From Saprospiraceae bacterium UBA1994 (GTDB taxonomy: Bacteria > Bacteroidota > Bacteroidia > Chitinophagales > Saprospiraceae): 64,000 nucleotides of DNA. The stretch spans positions 90,384-154,383 of the forward strand of contig DDCY01000022.1 of the NCBI GenBank assembly GCA_002335865.1, read 5' to 3'. Positions 26,139-35,741 of the stretch are shown here, piece by piece. The translations under genes and the position numbers were made by a program. The number at the start of each line of letters is the position of its first letter. The first letter of the stretch is position 1. The notes beneath the pieces are model-generated. The model was not told the origin of the DNA. It made no database searches and saw only the letters and a list, made by a program, of their open reading frames with translations.

Positions 26139-27398
26139 GTGATTACAACTATAAAAATTTCACACCCAAGCAAAATCGCTAGAGGCACAATCAACCTTAC
26201 AGGGAGTAAAAGTATATCCAATAGAGCGCTTACCATACAGGCACTATGTTTAGGTGACTTCAATATCGAAAATTTATCTAATAGCGAAGACACTCAAACG
26301 CTTATCAAACTATTAGCCTCTAACGATAAAGCGCTCAACACTGGACATTCGGGTACGACTTATCGGTTTATGACTGCGTACTGTGCAGTGACTGGCAGAG
26401 AAACATTGCTGTCTGGGTCTGAGCGAATGAATAGTAGGCCCATCGGAGAACTGGTAAGAGCACTTAGGTCTCTAGGGGCCAATATTGATTATGTTGACAA
26501 AGAAGGTTATCCTCCACTTCAAATTTCTTCTAAAAAGATCACTGGAAGTAGGGTTACACTTAAAGCAGATATAAGCTCTCAGTTCATCACTGCACTATTG
26601 CTAATTGCACCTAGGCTAACCAATGGACTAGAGGTCATACTCGAATCAGAGCCAGTTTCACGACCGTATATCGAGATGACACTTCGTATGATGGAGTACT
26701 TCGGAGTAACACACACTTGGAATGGCTTAGTTATTAAAATCGAAGGAAAAGATTACGTAGCTAAAGATTATTTCGTAGAATCAGATTGGTCTTCAGCATC
26801 ATATCTATATGCTATAGCAGCATTGGCGGACGAGTCGGATATTACTATCAATGGACTGACAGACCAAGCATTGCAAGGAGATAGTGCCATAAGTAAAATG
26901 ATGACTTCATTTGGAATAGAAAGTATATTCTCCGATCGTAGTGTACGTATTACGAAGACAAATAATAATTCTGTGCCCTTCTTTGAGTACGACTTTATCT
27001 CACAGCCAGATATTGCTCAGACTATGTCGATTGTCGGAGCAGGAAAAGGAACATCAATGCTATTTAGTGGATTACAAACTTTAGCAATCAAAGAAACTGA
27101 TAGAACTAAAGCTCTAAAAAAAGAGCTAAAAAAATATGGCGTCTCTTTCGTAAAAATGCCTACACGATTTGTTCAAAAATCTGAAGTACAATACTACATG
27201 CAAGAAGGAACGGCAACACCAAATGAAGATACAGAAATAGAAACCTATGACGACCATAGAATGGCAATGGCGTTTGCACCATTATCTCTTATGGTGCCCT
27301 TACGCATCAAAAACAAAGATGTCGTCAGAAAATCTTATCCTAACTATTGGGTGGACTTAGAGCACCTAGGATTTAATATAGAAAGGTTAGAGATATAA
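26139..27398 (+). CDS. aroA: 3-phosphoshikimate 1-carboxyvinyltransferase (EPSP synthase)
   Basis: Transfers enolpyruvate from PEP to shikimate-3-phosphate in chorismate synthesis. The 419 residues contain the expected GSKSISNRALTIQAL (S3P/PEP site) at about 22-36, a GTTYRFMTA motif near 72 in place of the usual GTxxRFL, SSQFITALLL, SRPYIEMT, the KETDRTKAL segment and DDHRMAMAF near the C-terminus. The GTG at 26139 is the first start after an upstream stop and gives the expected N-terminus. No other shikimate gene lies beside it. Confidence 0.96.
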   Translation: MITTIKISHPSKIARGTINLTGSKSISNRALTIQALCLGDFNIENLSNSEDTQTLIKLLASNDKALNTGHSGTTYRFMTAYCAVTGRETLLSGSERMNSRPIGELVRALRSLGANIDYVDKEGYPPLQISSKKITGSRVTLKADISSQFITALLLIAPRLTNGLEVILESEPVSRPYIEMTLRMMEYFGVTHTWNGLVIKIEGKDYVAKDYFVESDWSSASYLYAIAALADESDITINGLTDQALQGDSAISKMMTSFGIESIFSDRSVRITKTNNNSVPFFEYDFISQPDIAQTMSIVGAGKGTSMLFSGLQTLAIKETDRTKALKKELKKYGVSFVKMPTRFVQKSEVQYYMQEGTATPNEDTEIETYDDHRMAMAFAPLSLMVPLRIKNKDVVRKSYPNYWVDLEHLGFNIERLEI

Positions 27399-27476
27399 CA
27401 ATAATTAAAAATTACTGTTATGATAAAATAATCGCAATCATAGTTATCTACATGATTACTACTGACACATACGCAC
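27399..27476. other. Spacer between aroA and a decayed gene
   Basis: AT-rich, no ORF or hairpin terminator recognised. It opens the 773-nt stretch without an intact gene between aroA and the DUF2064 gene. Confidence 0.5.
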
Positions 27477-27811
27477 ATGAGTTGGTTACTAAAAATAGAT
27501 CAACCAATTGAGCTTGGACAAATACATTGGCAAAGAGTATTATGACAAAGCACTTAAGCGTTCTGAAGAAAAAATCTTACCATTTTTGTGTTTTTTCAAG
27601 AAATGCTTAGCTGTCTTACTTGTAGTAAATTTGGCAAAGAGATTATATCACGCCCTCTTATTATTGAGGTAATAAAAACGCACTTCATACCTCTTGTGGT
27701 ATATAATAATAAAAGTATATCCGTTGTAGAGTCCTTAACAAATATAACGAACCACCATGGAATAATACTGTTATAAGAATCGAAAATAGTAAAGGCAAAT
27801 TACGATACTGA
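27477..27811 (+). pseudogene. Frameshifted thioredoxin-family gene
   Basis: Read across three frames, this stretch gives a thioredoxin-like sequence: an N-terminal part (IELGQIHWQR), then YYDKALKRSEEKN, then FVFFQEMLSCLTCSKFGKE with a CxxC site and LIIEVIKTHFIPLVVYNN, then NKYNEPPWNNTVIRIENSKGK. The order and motifs (FQE..CxTC, FIPL.YNN, EP.WNNxV.R) follow a known bacterial thioredoxin-like family. Frame changes fall near 27537, 27570 (in a run of six A) and 27735, with stops between. Intact flanking genes make sequencing error unlikely as the sole cause. I infer a recently decayed gene. Confidence 0.75.
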
Positions 27812-28171
27812 TCAAATTAACTATGCAGAATTAATGACTGAGTCTACCAAAAAGGATGTGCTGATAAAATAAACACTAATAGTAATGCAGAAAAGTCAAT
27901 TACAAAAAAGAAAAACATTCCTCCTAAAGGAATGAAAAATATCGTAGACGGACTATCAAATCGTACCAATGCTAAATAGACAGGCCATAAGGGCTGATGC
28001 TCTTGTAGCTCAAAAGCAGCCACTAATAGACATTCTCTCTCCTAGACAATTAGCTATAATAGATATAATAACAGCAGGAAAAATCAAAAATAAAATATAG
28101 CGAAAACAAAAATTTATAGAAAATTGGAAATCGATTGCTAAATAAAAAACCAGTTAGATCTCAAGGTTTAA
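27812..28171. other. Degenerate sequence, possible further gene remains
   Basis: No intact ORF. On the + strand, short open pieces in different frames read NIPPKGMKNIVDGLSNR (about 27916-27966) and ALVAQKQPLIDILSPRQL (about 27998-28051), separated by stops. They look like worn coding sequence but I cannot name a family. The rest is very AT-rich. It runs up to the convergent DUF2064 gene. Confidence 0.45.
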
Positions 28172-28771
28172 TTATTGCTTTTCTATTTCTAATCCATACG
28201 TCAACCAGTCTTCGTGATAATCGATATCATGAAGAGTTTCTATTTTGGTGGTAGATAGATTTATTGATTCTGCCTTGCTTAGAGTCTGTGACGTTACCGC
28301 GTCAGTGCTCCATTCTATATCAGAAATAAGTTCAGGATGGTAGCCATTCATCCCCAATAGATAGTATCCGCCGTCATGGACAGGACCAAGTACCATATCA
28401 CTATTGTCAAGAGCTGCTGCCGCAGTCAAAATATGGTTAGAAGTAATGCCCGCGCAGTCGCTACCGATTACGATCATTTTATCATAGTCTTTCGATAGCG
28501 TAGAAAAAGCATCACGCAACCTATTTCCAAGATCGCCCCTTGCTTGCACCCTTTTATTAAAAACCTCTGATGACCAAACGTCATCCTCTATATAATCGCT
28601 ATAGTACAAGTAGCGATCTACTGAAGTTGCCTCGGCTACCTTTCTAGTATAGTCCAATAGAAGTTTATATATTCTCAATGCTTCTTCGTCACCTGTAGTA
28701 GCTGCTATTCGAGTTTTAGCCTTACCTAATACTGGATTCTTTATCATGATAATAAGGGCAACCCTATTCAT
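28172..28771 (-). CDS. DUF2064 / TIGR04282 family glycosyltransferase-like protein
   Basis: About 199 residues of a nucleotidyl/glycosyl-transferase-like fold: MIKNPVLGKAKTRIAATTGDEEAL at the N-terminus resembles nucleotide-binding loops of GT-A enzymes, and VIGSDCAGITSNHI and VLGPVHDGGYYLLGM are diagnostic of the family. Members are described in arsenosugar-type biosynthesis clusters, but the activity here is unknown. The start at 28771 (MNRVALIIMIKNP) is preferred; ATGs at 28783 and 28786 add four or five residues. It overlaps the end of the HlyD gene by 8 nt, so it is cotranslated with the export genes. Confidence 0.85.
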   Translation of the reverse strand: MNRVALIIMIKNPVLGKAKTRIAATTGDEEALRIYKLLLDYTRKVAEATSVDRYLYYSDYIEDDVWSSEVFNKRVQARGDLGNRLRDAFSTLSKDYDKMIVIGSDCAGITSNHILTAAAALDNSDMVLGPVHDGGYYLLGMNGYHPELISDIEWSTDAVTSQTLSKAESINLSTTKIETLHDIDYHEDWLTYGLEIEKQ

Positions 28772-30143
28772 CGTCTTCCTCATCATATTTTTCTTTCTCC
28801 TCTTTGACTCTTACTGCATCACCTTGATCTAGTTTTTTAGATATTGCACTGTAAGGTCCTGTAACGACAACCTCTCCTTTCTCAAGTCCTGATGTGACTA
28901 ATATATATTCATCATCCTGAATTCCCGTAGTGACATTGACCATGCGAACAGTATCCGCTTCCATTACAAATACTACTTCTTCTAATTCATCGTTAGCAGC
29001 CTTTTTCTTTTTGTTATCCTTATCATCTTCTTTTTCTCTAACGGTAACAGCCTGGATAGGTATAGCCAATACATCATCCATAGTCTCAGTTTTGATATCT
29101 ACAGAAGCGCTCATGCCTGGACGAAATGGGTAACGCTTATTAGGCCCTAGTAGATCTTTATAACTTTCGCTATCTACTCGCACTTTTACCACGAAATTAG
29201 TTACCTGATCCGTGTTAAGTGAAGCCGCTCCACCAATGTTACTCGCTGAGTTGGCAATCTCTGTTACGTGTCCAGAAAATTTGCGATCTAGATATGCATC
29301 TACTTCTATATCTACTTTGTCATTGAGCGATACTCTAAGGATATCATTTTCACTTACATCTACTTGTACTTCCATCGCAGATAGATTAGCGATACGCATC
29401 ATCTCAGTACCTGCCATCTGTATTGTTCCTACTACGCGTTCACCTTGCTCTACTGATAGAGAAGATACTATACCGTTTGTAGGAGACTTAATTATCGTAC
29501 GGCTCAAACTTGTTCGCATTTCACGCAGCGTGGCTTCTGCACTTTGCACAGAATAAGAAGCCCCTTCTACATTTTTTTTCGCAGATTCTAGCGTCGCTTC
29601 AGATGCCCTCATATTTGCAACTAAACCTTGAAGTGCTGATAGAGATTGATCAAATTCTACTTGAGATATTACACCTTCACTTAGCAACTTAACATTACGA
29701 TCATGTACAGTTTTGGCATTAGTTAGTTGTGCTTGTATTTGTTGTATCTGAGCTTTACTGGATTCAATCTGAGTGGCCGAAGCTGCTTTGTTAGCCTTAG
29801 CACTATTAACACTTGCACGGCCTCTCTCTACTGTAGACTCATAAGTGTCAGGATCGATCTTAGCGAGCACCTGTCCCGTGTATACTGAATCTCCTTCTTG
29901 AACATATAGCTCCACTATCTCTCCAGATACATCACTGCTTATCTTCACCTCCGTCTCAGGAAATATCTTTCCACTGGCTGTAACTTTCTCTAATATAGTT
30001 CTGTTATCAGCTTCTTCTACAGTCACCTCTATACCTCTTGGCTTACCTTGTCCCTTAAAGTATGCCGCAGCTATTAATGCTCCTATTCCAATGATAAGTA
30101 CTGGCACTAACCACTTTCTAGATTTCTGCTTTTTAGTCGTCAT
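28764..30143 (-). CDS. Efflux periplasmic adaptor (HlyD/MacA family)
   Basis: Membrane-fusion protein linking an inner-membrane exporter with a TolC channel. The 459 residues start with a basic stretch and a membrane helix (about 11-28), followed by a lipoyl half (VSGEIVELYVQEGDSVYTGQVLAKID), a long alpha-helical hairpin (about 100-215), the second lipoyl half (TIIKSPTNGIVSSLSVEQGERV), then beta-barrel and membrane-proximal domains. The acidic/basic insert KEDDKDNKKKKAAND near 380 and the acidic C-terminal tail are lineage features. Downstream of TolC by 39 nt; no pump gene is next to it. Confidence 0.92.
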   Translation of the reverse strand: MTTKKQKSRKWLVPVLIIGIGALIAAAYFKGQGKPRGIEVTVEEADNRTILEKVTASGKIFPETEVKISSDVSGEIVELYVQEGDSVYTGQVLAKIDPDTYESTVERGRASVNSAKANKAASATQIESSKAQIQQIQAQLTNAKTVHDRNVKLLSEGVISQVEFDQSLSALQGLVANMRASEATLESAKKNVEGASYSVQSAEATLREMRTSLSRTIIKSPTNGIVSSLSVEQGERVVGTIQMAGTEMMRIANLSAMEVQVDVSENDILRVSLNDKVDIEVDAYLDRKFSGHVTEIANSASNIGGAASLNTDQVTNFVVKVRVDSESYKDLLGPNKRYPFRPGMSASVDIKTETMDDVLAIPIQAVTVREKEDDKDNKKKKAANDELEEVVFVMEADTVRMVNVTTGIQDDEYILVTSGLEKGEVVVTGPYSAISKKLDQGDAVRVKEEKEKYDEEDDE

Positions 30144-30182
30144 ATCGTGTTGATTTATATTGTCGTTTGTTTGGCACTTTAA

Positions 30183-31619
30183 TTATTTCAGAGAGATCGG
30201 TCTACCCATGTAGAAGTCAACTACCTTAGCCTTAAATAAGTAATCATACTTTGCTATAATCAAGCTGATCTCTGCGTTATCAAGCAGAGATCTCGAATTG
30301 ACATAGTCAAAACTATTGATCGAACCGAGATCATATTGTTTAGTTGCATTGGTATAAGCAGCAGATTGTGCATCTCTACTTTTCTTCGCTGCTTGATAGC
30401 TTTTACTCGCAGCTCGTGCATCTGCTAATGCTTGTTGAACATTAGTTTTTAAAGTGTTTTTTTGTCTTTCTACATTTAGCGTACTACTCATAGTGTTGAG
30501 CCTAGCTTGTTCCATTCCTGATTTTACTCGGTAATTATTATAGATTGGAACACTTACACCTAATCCAAATCCATAAGAGATGTTTTCGTCTAATTGATTT
30601 ACATAAGGGTTTTCAACTAGTCTCGGTGAAACACTTTGAGATGTTATTACTGAAGGTGCTCCGTCAATTAGTACTTGACTATCATTTGTGCCTACATTAA
30701 ATCCATCTATTTTTCTACTCTGGTTACTGTACTGAGTTCCTATATTTCCTGAAGCATTGATGCTAGGATATAAAGATGCCTTAGCAATTTTTTCCCCAAA
30801 TTCAGCTGACCTTACATCTAACTCTGCCGCTCTTATCCCTGGTTGACTAGACAAGGCTGAAGCATATATCTCATCAAAAGTTATCACATCTGAATCTAAT
30901 ATAATTTCAACGTTTGATGGTCGATCCAATATCATTTCATAACCTGGCTCAATAAGTAAGAGTTGCTTAAGATTAAGAAAGGCGATCGTTACAGCATTTT
31001 GCTGAGAGATAATGCTTTGTTCACCTCTAGCCATTTGAGCTTCTAAATCTAATAATTCGTTTGAAGGTCTTACACCTGCATTGATTAATGACTCTACTTG
31101 ATTGTATTGTTCAGAATTAAGCTTTTGTTGAGCTACCGCATTTTTTAGATTTTCCTCGGCAAATAGTACGCTGAGATAAGCATTGGCCACAAACAAAGCG
31201 ATATCTCTCTCTGATTGCTTAACGCTATAACTAGCTGATTCTTGGTTTACCTCACTTTGCTTGATTGTATTACTGATTCTACCCGAATTATAAAGTGTGA
31301 CACCCGAACTTAATGAAAAGCCATTACTAAAAAATGACTGCGTTATAAATTCATTGTTGGTAGGGTCGACAGTACGACCAAAATTTAACCCCAAATTAGT
31401 ACTCCCGTTTAGGCTTGGATACCTACTATGTGAAGCCGTTTTTTTAGATATATTGGCCTGCTCAATACTAAGTCTTCCTTGTTGGATATCTAGATTGTTT
31501 TGCATGGCATGATTGATACACTTTTCAAGATTCCAGATGTCTTGTGCTATCGCTGTTGCAGACCATAGAGCGACCATAAAGCAGATGGCTAGTAGTCGAT
31601 TGATAGTTTTGTTGATCAT
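30183..31619 (-). CDS. TolC family outer-membrane channel
   Basis: A 478-residue outer-membrane efflux protein. A signal peptide (cleavage near SATAIAQ) precedes two OEP repeats of alternating helices and strands: INHAMQNNLDIQQGRLSIEQANI in the first and IYASALSSQPGIRAAELDVRSAE in the second. It should form the trimeric exit duct paired with the HlyD-type adaptor encoded 39 nt downstream. Substrate unknown. First gene of the TolC-HlyD-DUF2064 operon. Confidence 0.92.
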   Translation of the reverse strand: MINKTINRLLAICFMVALWSATAIAQDIWNLEKCINHAMQNNLDIQQGRLSIEQANISKKTASHSRYPSLNGSTNLGLNFGRTVDPTNNEFITQSFFSNGFSLSSGVTLYNSGRISNTIKQSEVNQESASYSVKQSERDIALFVANAYLSVLFAEENLKNAVAQQKLNSEQYNQVESLINAGVRPSNELLDLEAQMARGEQSIISQQNAVTIAFLNLKQLLLIEPGYEMILDRPSNVEIILDSDVITFDEIYASALSSQPGIRAAELDVRSAEFGEKIAKASLYPSINASGNIGTQYSNQSRKIDGFNVGTNDSQVLIDGAPSVITSQSVSPRLVENPYVNQLDENISYGFGLGVSVPIYNNYRVKSGMEQARLNTMSSTLNVERQKNTLKTNVQQALADARAASKSYQAAKKSRDAQSAAYTNATKQYDLGSINSFDYVNSRSLLDNAEISLIIAKYDYLFKAKVVDFYMGRPISLK

Positions 31620-31799
31620 TTGAGTCGTTTTGATACTTATTGTAGATTCTCTTTCTGGATAATTAGACTGTACTAAATTTTCCTTATCATCCTATATAGC
31701 TTCTTTTGCACAATATTATCTTACTGTATAGTAATATCCCAACTATTTATATGAAATATAGCCTATAGCAGATAAACGGAAAGAAAATAGGCTGAAAAG

Positions 31800-33119
31800 T
31801 TAATATTTCCCAATGGCAATGACCTGTTGAGTATCTATGATACGATCATATTGCTGAATGAAATCTCTGTAATAAAGGATCGTAGTATAGAAGTTAACTG
31901 TCTCTTCACTATCCCCTTCGAGTTCGTCATAATATGGTTTGCCATCAGCTCCTTTAGTCGCAAACAAGTAATTGTACACACCTTGTTTCATTGGAATAGT
32001 AACATGATACCCTTTGTGTTTGTTATTGTATTGCATCTTATAAACCTCTTCTAATTTCCAATCTGTAAATGCGCCAACTACATACACTTCGTCCAAATTT
32101 TGATTCATTTTTAATGCAAATGAAACATCAGCATAGTCCGCGTTAAAGTTTGATTCATTACTTTGAGAATTCACATTATTAGACGAAGGTTGAAAATCGA
32201 AGTTTTGAACAATATATCTTCCATCAAAATCTACTTCATCTCTGTACACTCTATAGGCTCTAGGCTTTTCAGTATGCAATAATACGTTAGTCCCTTGATC
32301 ATGAAGATCTATTTCTGACACATAAGCTGTAGTATATTGTAACGATCTAATGTCAAATTGCCTAAACTCTTTACCCGCGGCCATGGCGAGTTTCCCTGTA
32401 TTATCAAAGTTGACTCGATTACGAGAAATAAACTTTGGCGGAGAATTGTTAATCATGTTATCCCAACGATTATTTTGCACAATAGAAAGTGAAAGTTCGT
32501 TCATAGGGTCTCCTATTCTCATTTCTCCAAGATCAACCTTTACATCCAATTGTTGGTGAGAGTTACTCTTTGTTACATCATTAACTCTCTGTAAATCTGT
32601 AAAAAGCTGTACTTGTTCTTCGTCAATCATAAATCTGCGCATAATTACAGGATTGGTCATCACTTCATCGTCATAAACAATTAATATATAATTACCGCTG
32701 ATACGAAACTGTATATCTTCATTGGGTAGGGTCAACGAAAAATTGACATAATCCACGTAAGTGTTAGTCGAAAATTGATAATTTTGAATCTCTTCACCAT
32801 TAAATCCTTCAATATATTCTATTTCTTCTAAATCAGAGGCTTTCCAATTGCGGTCACAATGAACTACTCTATAAAAATACTCGTTGGCGTCATCTGACAT
32901 CTCATCAAACCTAAGTGTAAAAGACCTGAAGCCGCTATTAAGTCCAATGATTGGGACTAACGCAGGCTGATTATTAATATAAATCTGTACAGACCTAATC
33001 AGTTCATCATACACACGATCTTCGTATACGAAGTCTGCGTCTTGTGCACTCATTGATGATGCAAACAACAATATAAATGCTGAAAAAATCAATCGGAGAT
33101 AATTATTCATATTCTTCAT
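31800..33119 (-). CDS. Type IX secretion system plug protein (DUF5103)
   Basis: A secreted protein of about 439 residues whose family (DUF5103) includes the plug protein bound to the SprA translocon of the Bacteroidota T9SS. A signal peptide (LFASSMSAQD) is followed by a beta-rich N-terminal domain (VYDELIRSVQIYIN, PALVPIIGLNSGFRSFTLRFDE) and the conserved HCDRNW motif near 85-92. The C-terminal part contains a carbohydrate-binding-like immunoglobulin fold (YVVGAFTDWKLEEVYKM). ATG 33119 is favoured; 33137 and 33110 are alternatives. Supports a functional T9SS together with the cargo at 52631. Confidence 0.88.
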   Translation of the reverse strand: MKNMNNYLRLIFSAFILLFASSMSAQDADFVYEDRVYDELIRSVQIYINNQPALVPIIGLNSGFRSFTLRFDEMSDDANEYFYRVVHCDRNWKASDLEEIEYIEGFNGEEIQNYQFSTNTYVDYVNFSLTLPNEDIQFRISGNYILIVYDDEVMTNPVIMRRFMIDEEQVQLFTDLQRVNDVTKSNSHQQLDVKVDLGEMRIGDPMNELSLSIVQNNRWDNMINNSPPKFISRNRVNFDNTGKLAMAAGKEFRQFDIRSLQYTTAYVSEIDLHDQGTNVLLHTEKPRAYRVYRDEVDFDGRYIVQNFDFQPSSNNVNSQSNESNFNADYADVSFALKMNQNLDEVYVVGAFTDWKLEEVYKMQYNNKHKGYHVTIPMKQGVYNYLFATKGADGKPYYDELEGDSEETVNFYTTILYYRDFIQQYDRIIDTQQVIAIGKY

Positions 33120-33275
33120 TAAATAACGCATATACATTATTAACCACTTGGGGCCAATGATTAGTTTGGCCTGAGGTGTTAAATAGTATTTAAAATACGT
33201 ACGAAAGAGTGGCTAACTCTAAAAGCCAGTTCTATAGTAACCTCATATCTAATAGGTTAATCAAACTAAAAAAAC

Positions 33276-34298
33276 CTAAGCCCACACCTTACATCCTTCT
33301 GTACAGTTCTTACAGATATCGATTTGATCTCTACCTTTGAGCAATTGCTTACGGAATTTATCATAATCTTCACCTTGCCAAATTTCTTGAAAAGGTTTGT
33401 CTTTCATATCACCTAATCTATGTTGTGCATCCTTATCAAAACAACATGGCACTACTAGTCCGTCCCACGTAATCACGCAGGCATGCCATAGTTTCCAGCA
33501 GTGATTGAGTAGTTTGTTTTTGACGCTATAAGTTCCGTCAGTATTCTTTTTATATCTAGAGTATTTTTCAATCGTAGGTATGAGATCATTGCCCTGTTCG
33601 TACTCATAAACTTGTGCCGTCTTTAGTTTTACTTCATCTATACCTATTTCTTCTGCGATCTTGTATATCTCGTCTATCTGATGCTCATTCGGTTTTACTA
33701 CCAAGAACTGAAATATGGTATGTGGTGTGGCAGAGTTCATCTCCTTTTTCCACTTGACAATATTACGCGCTCCTTGAAGTACTGATTCTAAATTACCTTC
33801 CTTTCGATAGTTTTCGTAAGTCTCTTGAGTCGTGCCGTCAACTGATATTATCATACGATCTAATCCAGATTCTATGGTTTTCTTAGCATTAACATCGTTG
33901 AGAAAATGGCCGTTGGTAGAAGTTATGGTGTAGATGCCCTTGTCCTTGGCATACTTCACCATATCTAGAAATCCAGGGTTGATATATGGCTCACCTTGAA
34001 AGTAGAAAATTAGATAAATCAGTTGCTTATGAAGTTCGTCAATAGTCTTACGAAAGAAGTCCTGCTTCAGATTACCTGTAGGTCTAGAGAAGGCTCTCAG
34101 TCCACTTGGACATTCTGGGCATCTTAAATTACACGCTGTAGTCGGTTCTATCGATATGGTCATCGGCAGTCCCCACTGCGTTGCTTTACTTGTCCACTTA
34201 GTAACATAGTAAGAGCTAAGCAGTTTTCCTACATTCAACAGCCTACGCAGTGTAAGTTTACTAACAAAATTAAGTACGTCTTTGGTGTAAATTGCCAT
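33276..34298 (-). CDS. Radical SAM / SPASM domain protein
   Basis: A 340-residue radical S-adenosylmethionine enzyme. The CxxxCxxC cluster is CNLRCPEC (C56, C60, C63), followed by FYFQGEPYINP, ISVDGTTQETYENYR and a C-terminal SPASM region with several Cys residues (HCWKLWHACV, VVPCCFDKD, CKNCTEGC) that would bind an auxiliary Fe-S cluster. SPASM proteins often modify peptides or act as anaerobic maturases; no precursor peptide or partner enzyme is apparent here, so the substrate is unknown. ATG 34298 is used. Confidence 0.9.
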   Translation of the reverse strand: MAIYTKDVLNFVSKLTLRRLLNVGKLLSSYYVTKWTSKATQWGLPMTISIEPTTACNLRCPECPSGLRAFSRPTGNLKQDFFRKTIDELHKQLIYLIFYFQGEPYINPGFLDMVKYAKDKGIYTITSTNGHFLNDVNAKKTIESGLDRMIISVDGTTQETYENYRKEGNLESVLQGARNIVKWKKEMNSATPHTIFQFLVVKPNEHQIDEIYKIAEEIGIDEVKLKTAQVYEYEQGNDLIPTIEKYSRYKKNTDGTYSVKNKLLNHCWKLWHACVITWDGLVVPCCFDKDAQHRLGDMKDKPFQEIWQGEDYDKFRKQLLKGRDQIDICKNCTEGCKVWA

Positions 34299-34373
34299 CA
34301 AACGCTAAGATAAGTTTATAATCAATTACTTATATAGAGACTGTGTTGGATTACTACTAATGTGACAAATAGA

Positions 34374-34889
34374 CTATAGTTCGAGACCGTACCTATCCTT
34401 AAACAAATTGAGATGGTGTATCGCATGTCCTGCCGACATATAGGCTAAAGCACGTACAGAGACCAGACTATTAGACGCAAATCCGATTTTCTCAGTATCC
34501 TCTAATCTCATAAGACGAAACATGGTCATGGTGCTATTTAAAGTTGTCTTGATAATCGCGATCAGGTCCTCTGCAGATAAATGTGAAAAATCATTGGACT
34601 CTATATAAGGGTCCTGCTCAAATCCAGTTAATGGTGTCTCATCTCCTCTACTTATCCGCAATGCTCTATAAGCGAATATTTTATCCGAATCACAAAGGTG
34701 AATAATACACTCTCTTACTGTCCATTTATCAGGACCATACTTGTAGTCTAGATCTAGATTAGGTTTAGAAAGTAAATTGATATACGATTCCAAATTGGAT
34801 TGCATACACTCTATCACATCACCAGCTTGCACATTCGTTACGTAACGATGATAGTATTCATTGTATTCGGATATGAGAGGTCTTTTCAT
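34374..34889 (-). CDS. DinB family protein
   Basis: A 171-residue four-helix DinB-like protein. The metal-binding histidines characteristic of the family appear in RECIIHLCDSD and SAGHAIHHLN. DinB-fold proteins include thiol-dependent transferases (for example bacillithiol-S-transferases), which would suit a bacillithiol producer, but the substrate is not known. It lies 75 nt upstream of the radical SAM gene on the same strand. Confidence 0.87.
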   Translation of the reverse strand: MKRPLISEYNEYYHRYVTNVQAGDVIECMQSNLESYINLLSKPNLDLDYKYGPDKWTVRECIIHLCDSDKIFAYRALRISRGDETPLTGFEQDPYIESNDFSHLSAEDLIAIIKTTLNSTMTMFRLMRLEDTEKIGFASNSLVSVRALAYMSAGHAIHHLNLFKDRYGLEL

Positions 34890-35106
34890 TCAGTGAAAGT
34901 AAGAAATTCTAGGCTTTTGTTGAGAGATAGGAGATGGGTGTCTATAGCATATGTTATGTCACTACCGAGAGTTTCACTTTTACTTTGCAAGTAAGTCGAA
35001 CAAATTTTTAAAACAAAACTATCCGTGTTTTCTACGAAACCCACATTATAATCGTTCGGCGCCCAAATCGCTCCAAATGTTTGTTTACCTACTAGACAGT
35101 AAAAAT

Positions 35107-35739
35107 TTACAGCGAACCAACAATCAGCTTTCCGTGATAAGATTTTCCTCCTATCAACTTATGGATCGCATTGATATTATCCGAAGTAATTTTACCCGCA
35201 GATATAATATTTATCTCTGGACCAGCAATCTCAATTATTTGCTTCAATATTTGAACTCCTTGAGCTGCCGTTGACTTTCCTCCAGAGGTCAGTACCGACC
35301 TGATGTCTGTCATTTTTAAAGCGGTAATCGCTAACAGTATATCAGGACAGTTGTCTATCGCTTTATGGAAGGTAACAGGAAGATCTCCGGCTAACTCACA
35401 GATATGTTGAGTGAGCTCAATATTGATGCTTTTGTCTAGATGTAGCGCTCCGAATACTATGCCTTGTATATCGCATTGAATGAGCTCAGAAAGTGAAGTT
35501 TTCATCTGTGCAACATCTTCTTGACTATAGACAAAGTCTCCACCACGATTTCGCAACATCACTTTAATAGGAATATCCACCTTGGCTCTCACAGCCTTAA
35601 TAAAATTAATATCTGGCGTTAATCCACCTAGATCTAACCGACTACATAGTTCAAGTTGATGAGCACCGTTTTTCTCTGCACGAACAGATGAAATTACCGA
35701 GCTAACACAAGCTTCTAAAATTAAGTCATTAAAAATCAA
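35107..35739 (-). CDS. cutC: Copper homeostasis protein CutC family
   Basis: A 210-residue TIM-barrel protein of the CutC family. Landmarks are LEACVSSVISSVRAEKNGAHQLELCSRLDLGGLTP, VMLRNRGGDFVYS, VFGALHLDKSIN, VTFHKAIDNC and LTSGGKSTAAQGV. The historical link to copper tolerance is weak in many bacteria. The start is a TTG two bases after the pyrH stop; upstream in-frame stops exclude an ATG. It is therefore probably translated from the pyrH message. Confidence 0.92.
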   Translation of the reverse strand: MIFNDLILEACVSSVISSVRAEKNGAHQLELCSRLDLGGLTPDINFIKAVRAKVDIPIKVMLRNRGGDFVYSQEDVAQMKTSLSELIQCDIQGIVFGALHLDKSINIELTQHICELAGDLPVTFHKAIDNCPDILLAITALKMTDIRSVLTSGGKSTAAQGVQILKQIIEIAGPEINIISAGKITSDNINAIHKLIGGKSYHGKLIVGSL

Positions 35740-35741
35740 AA

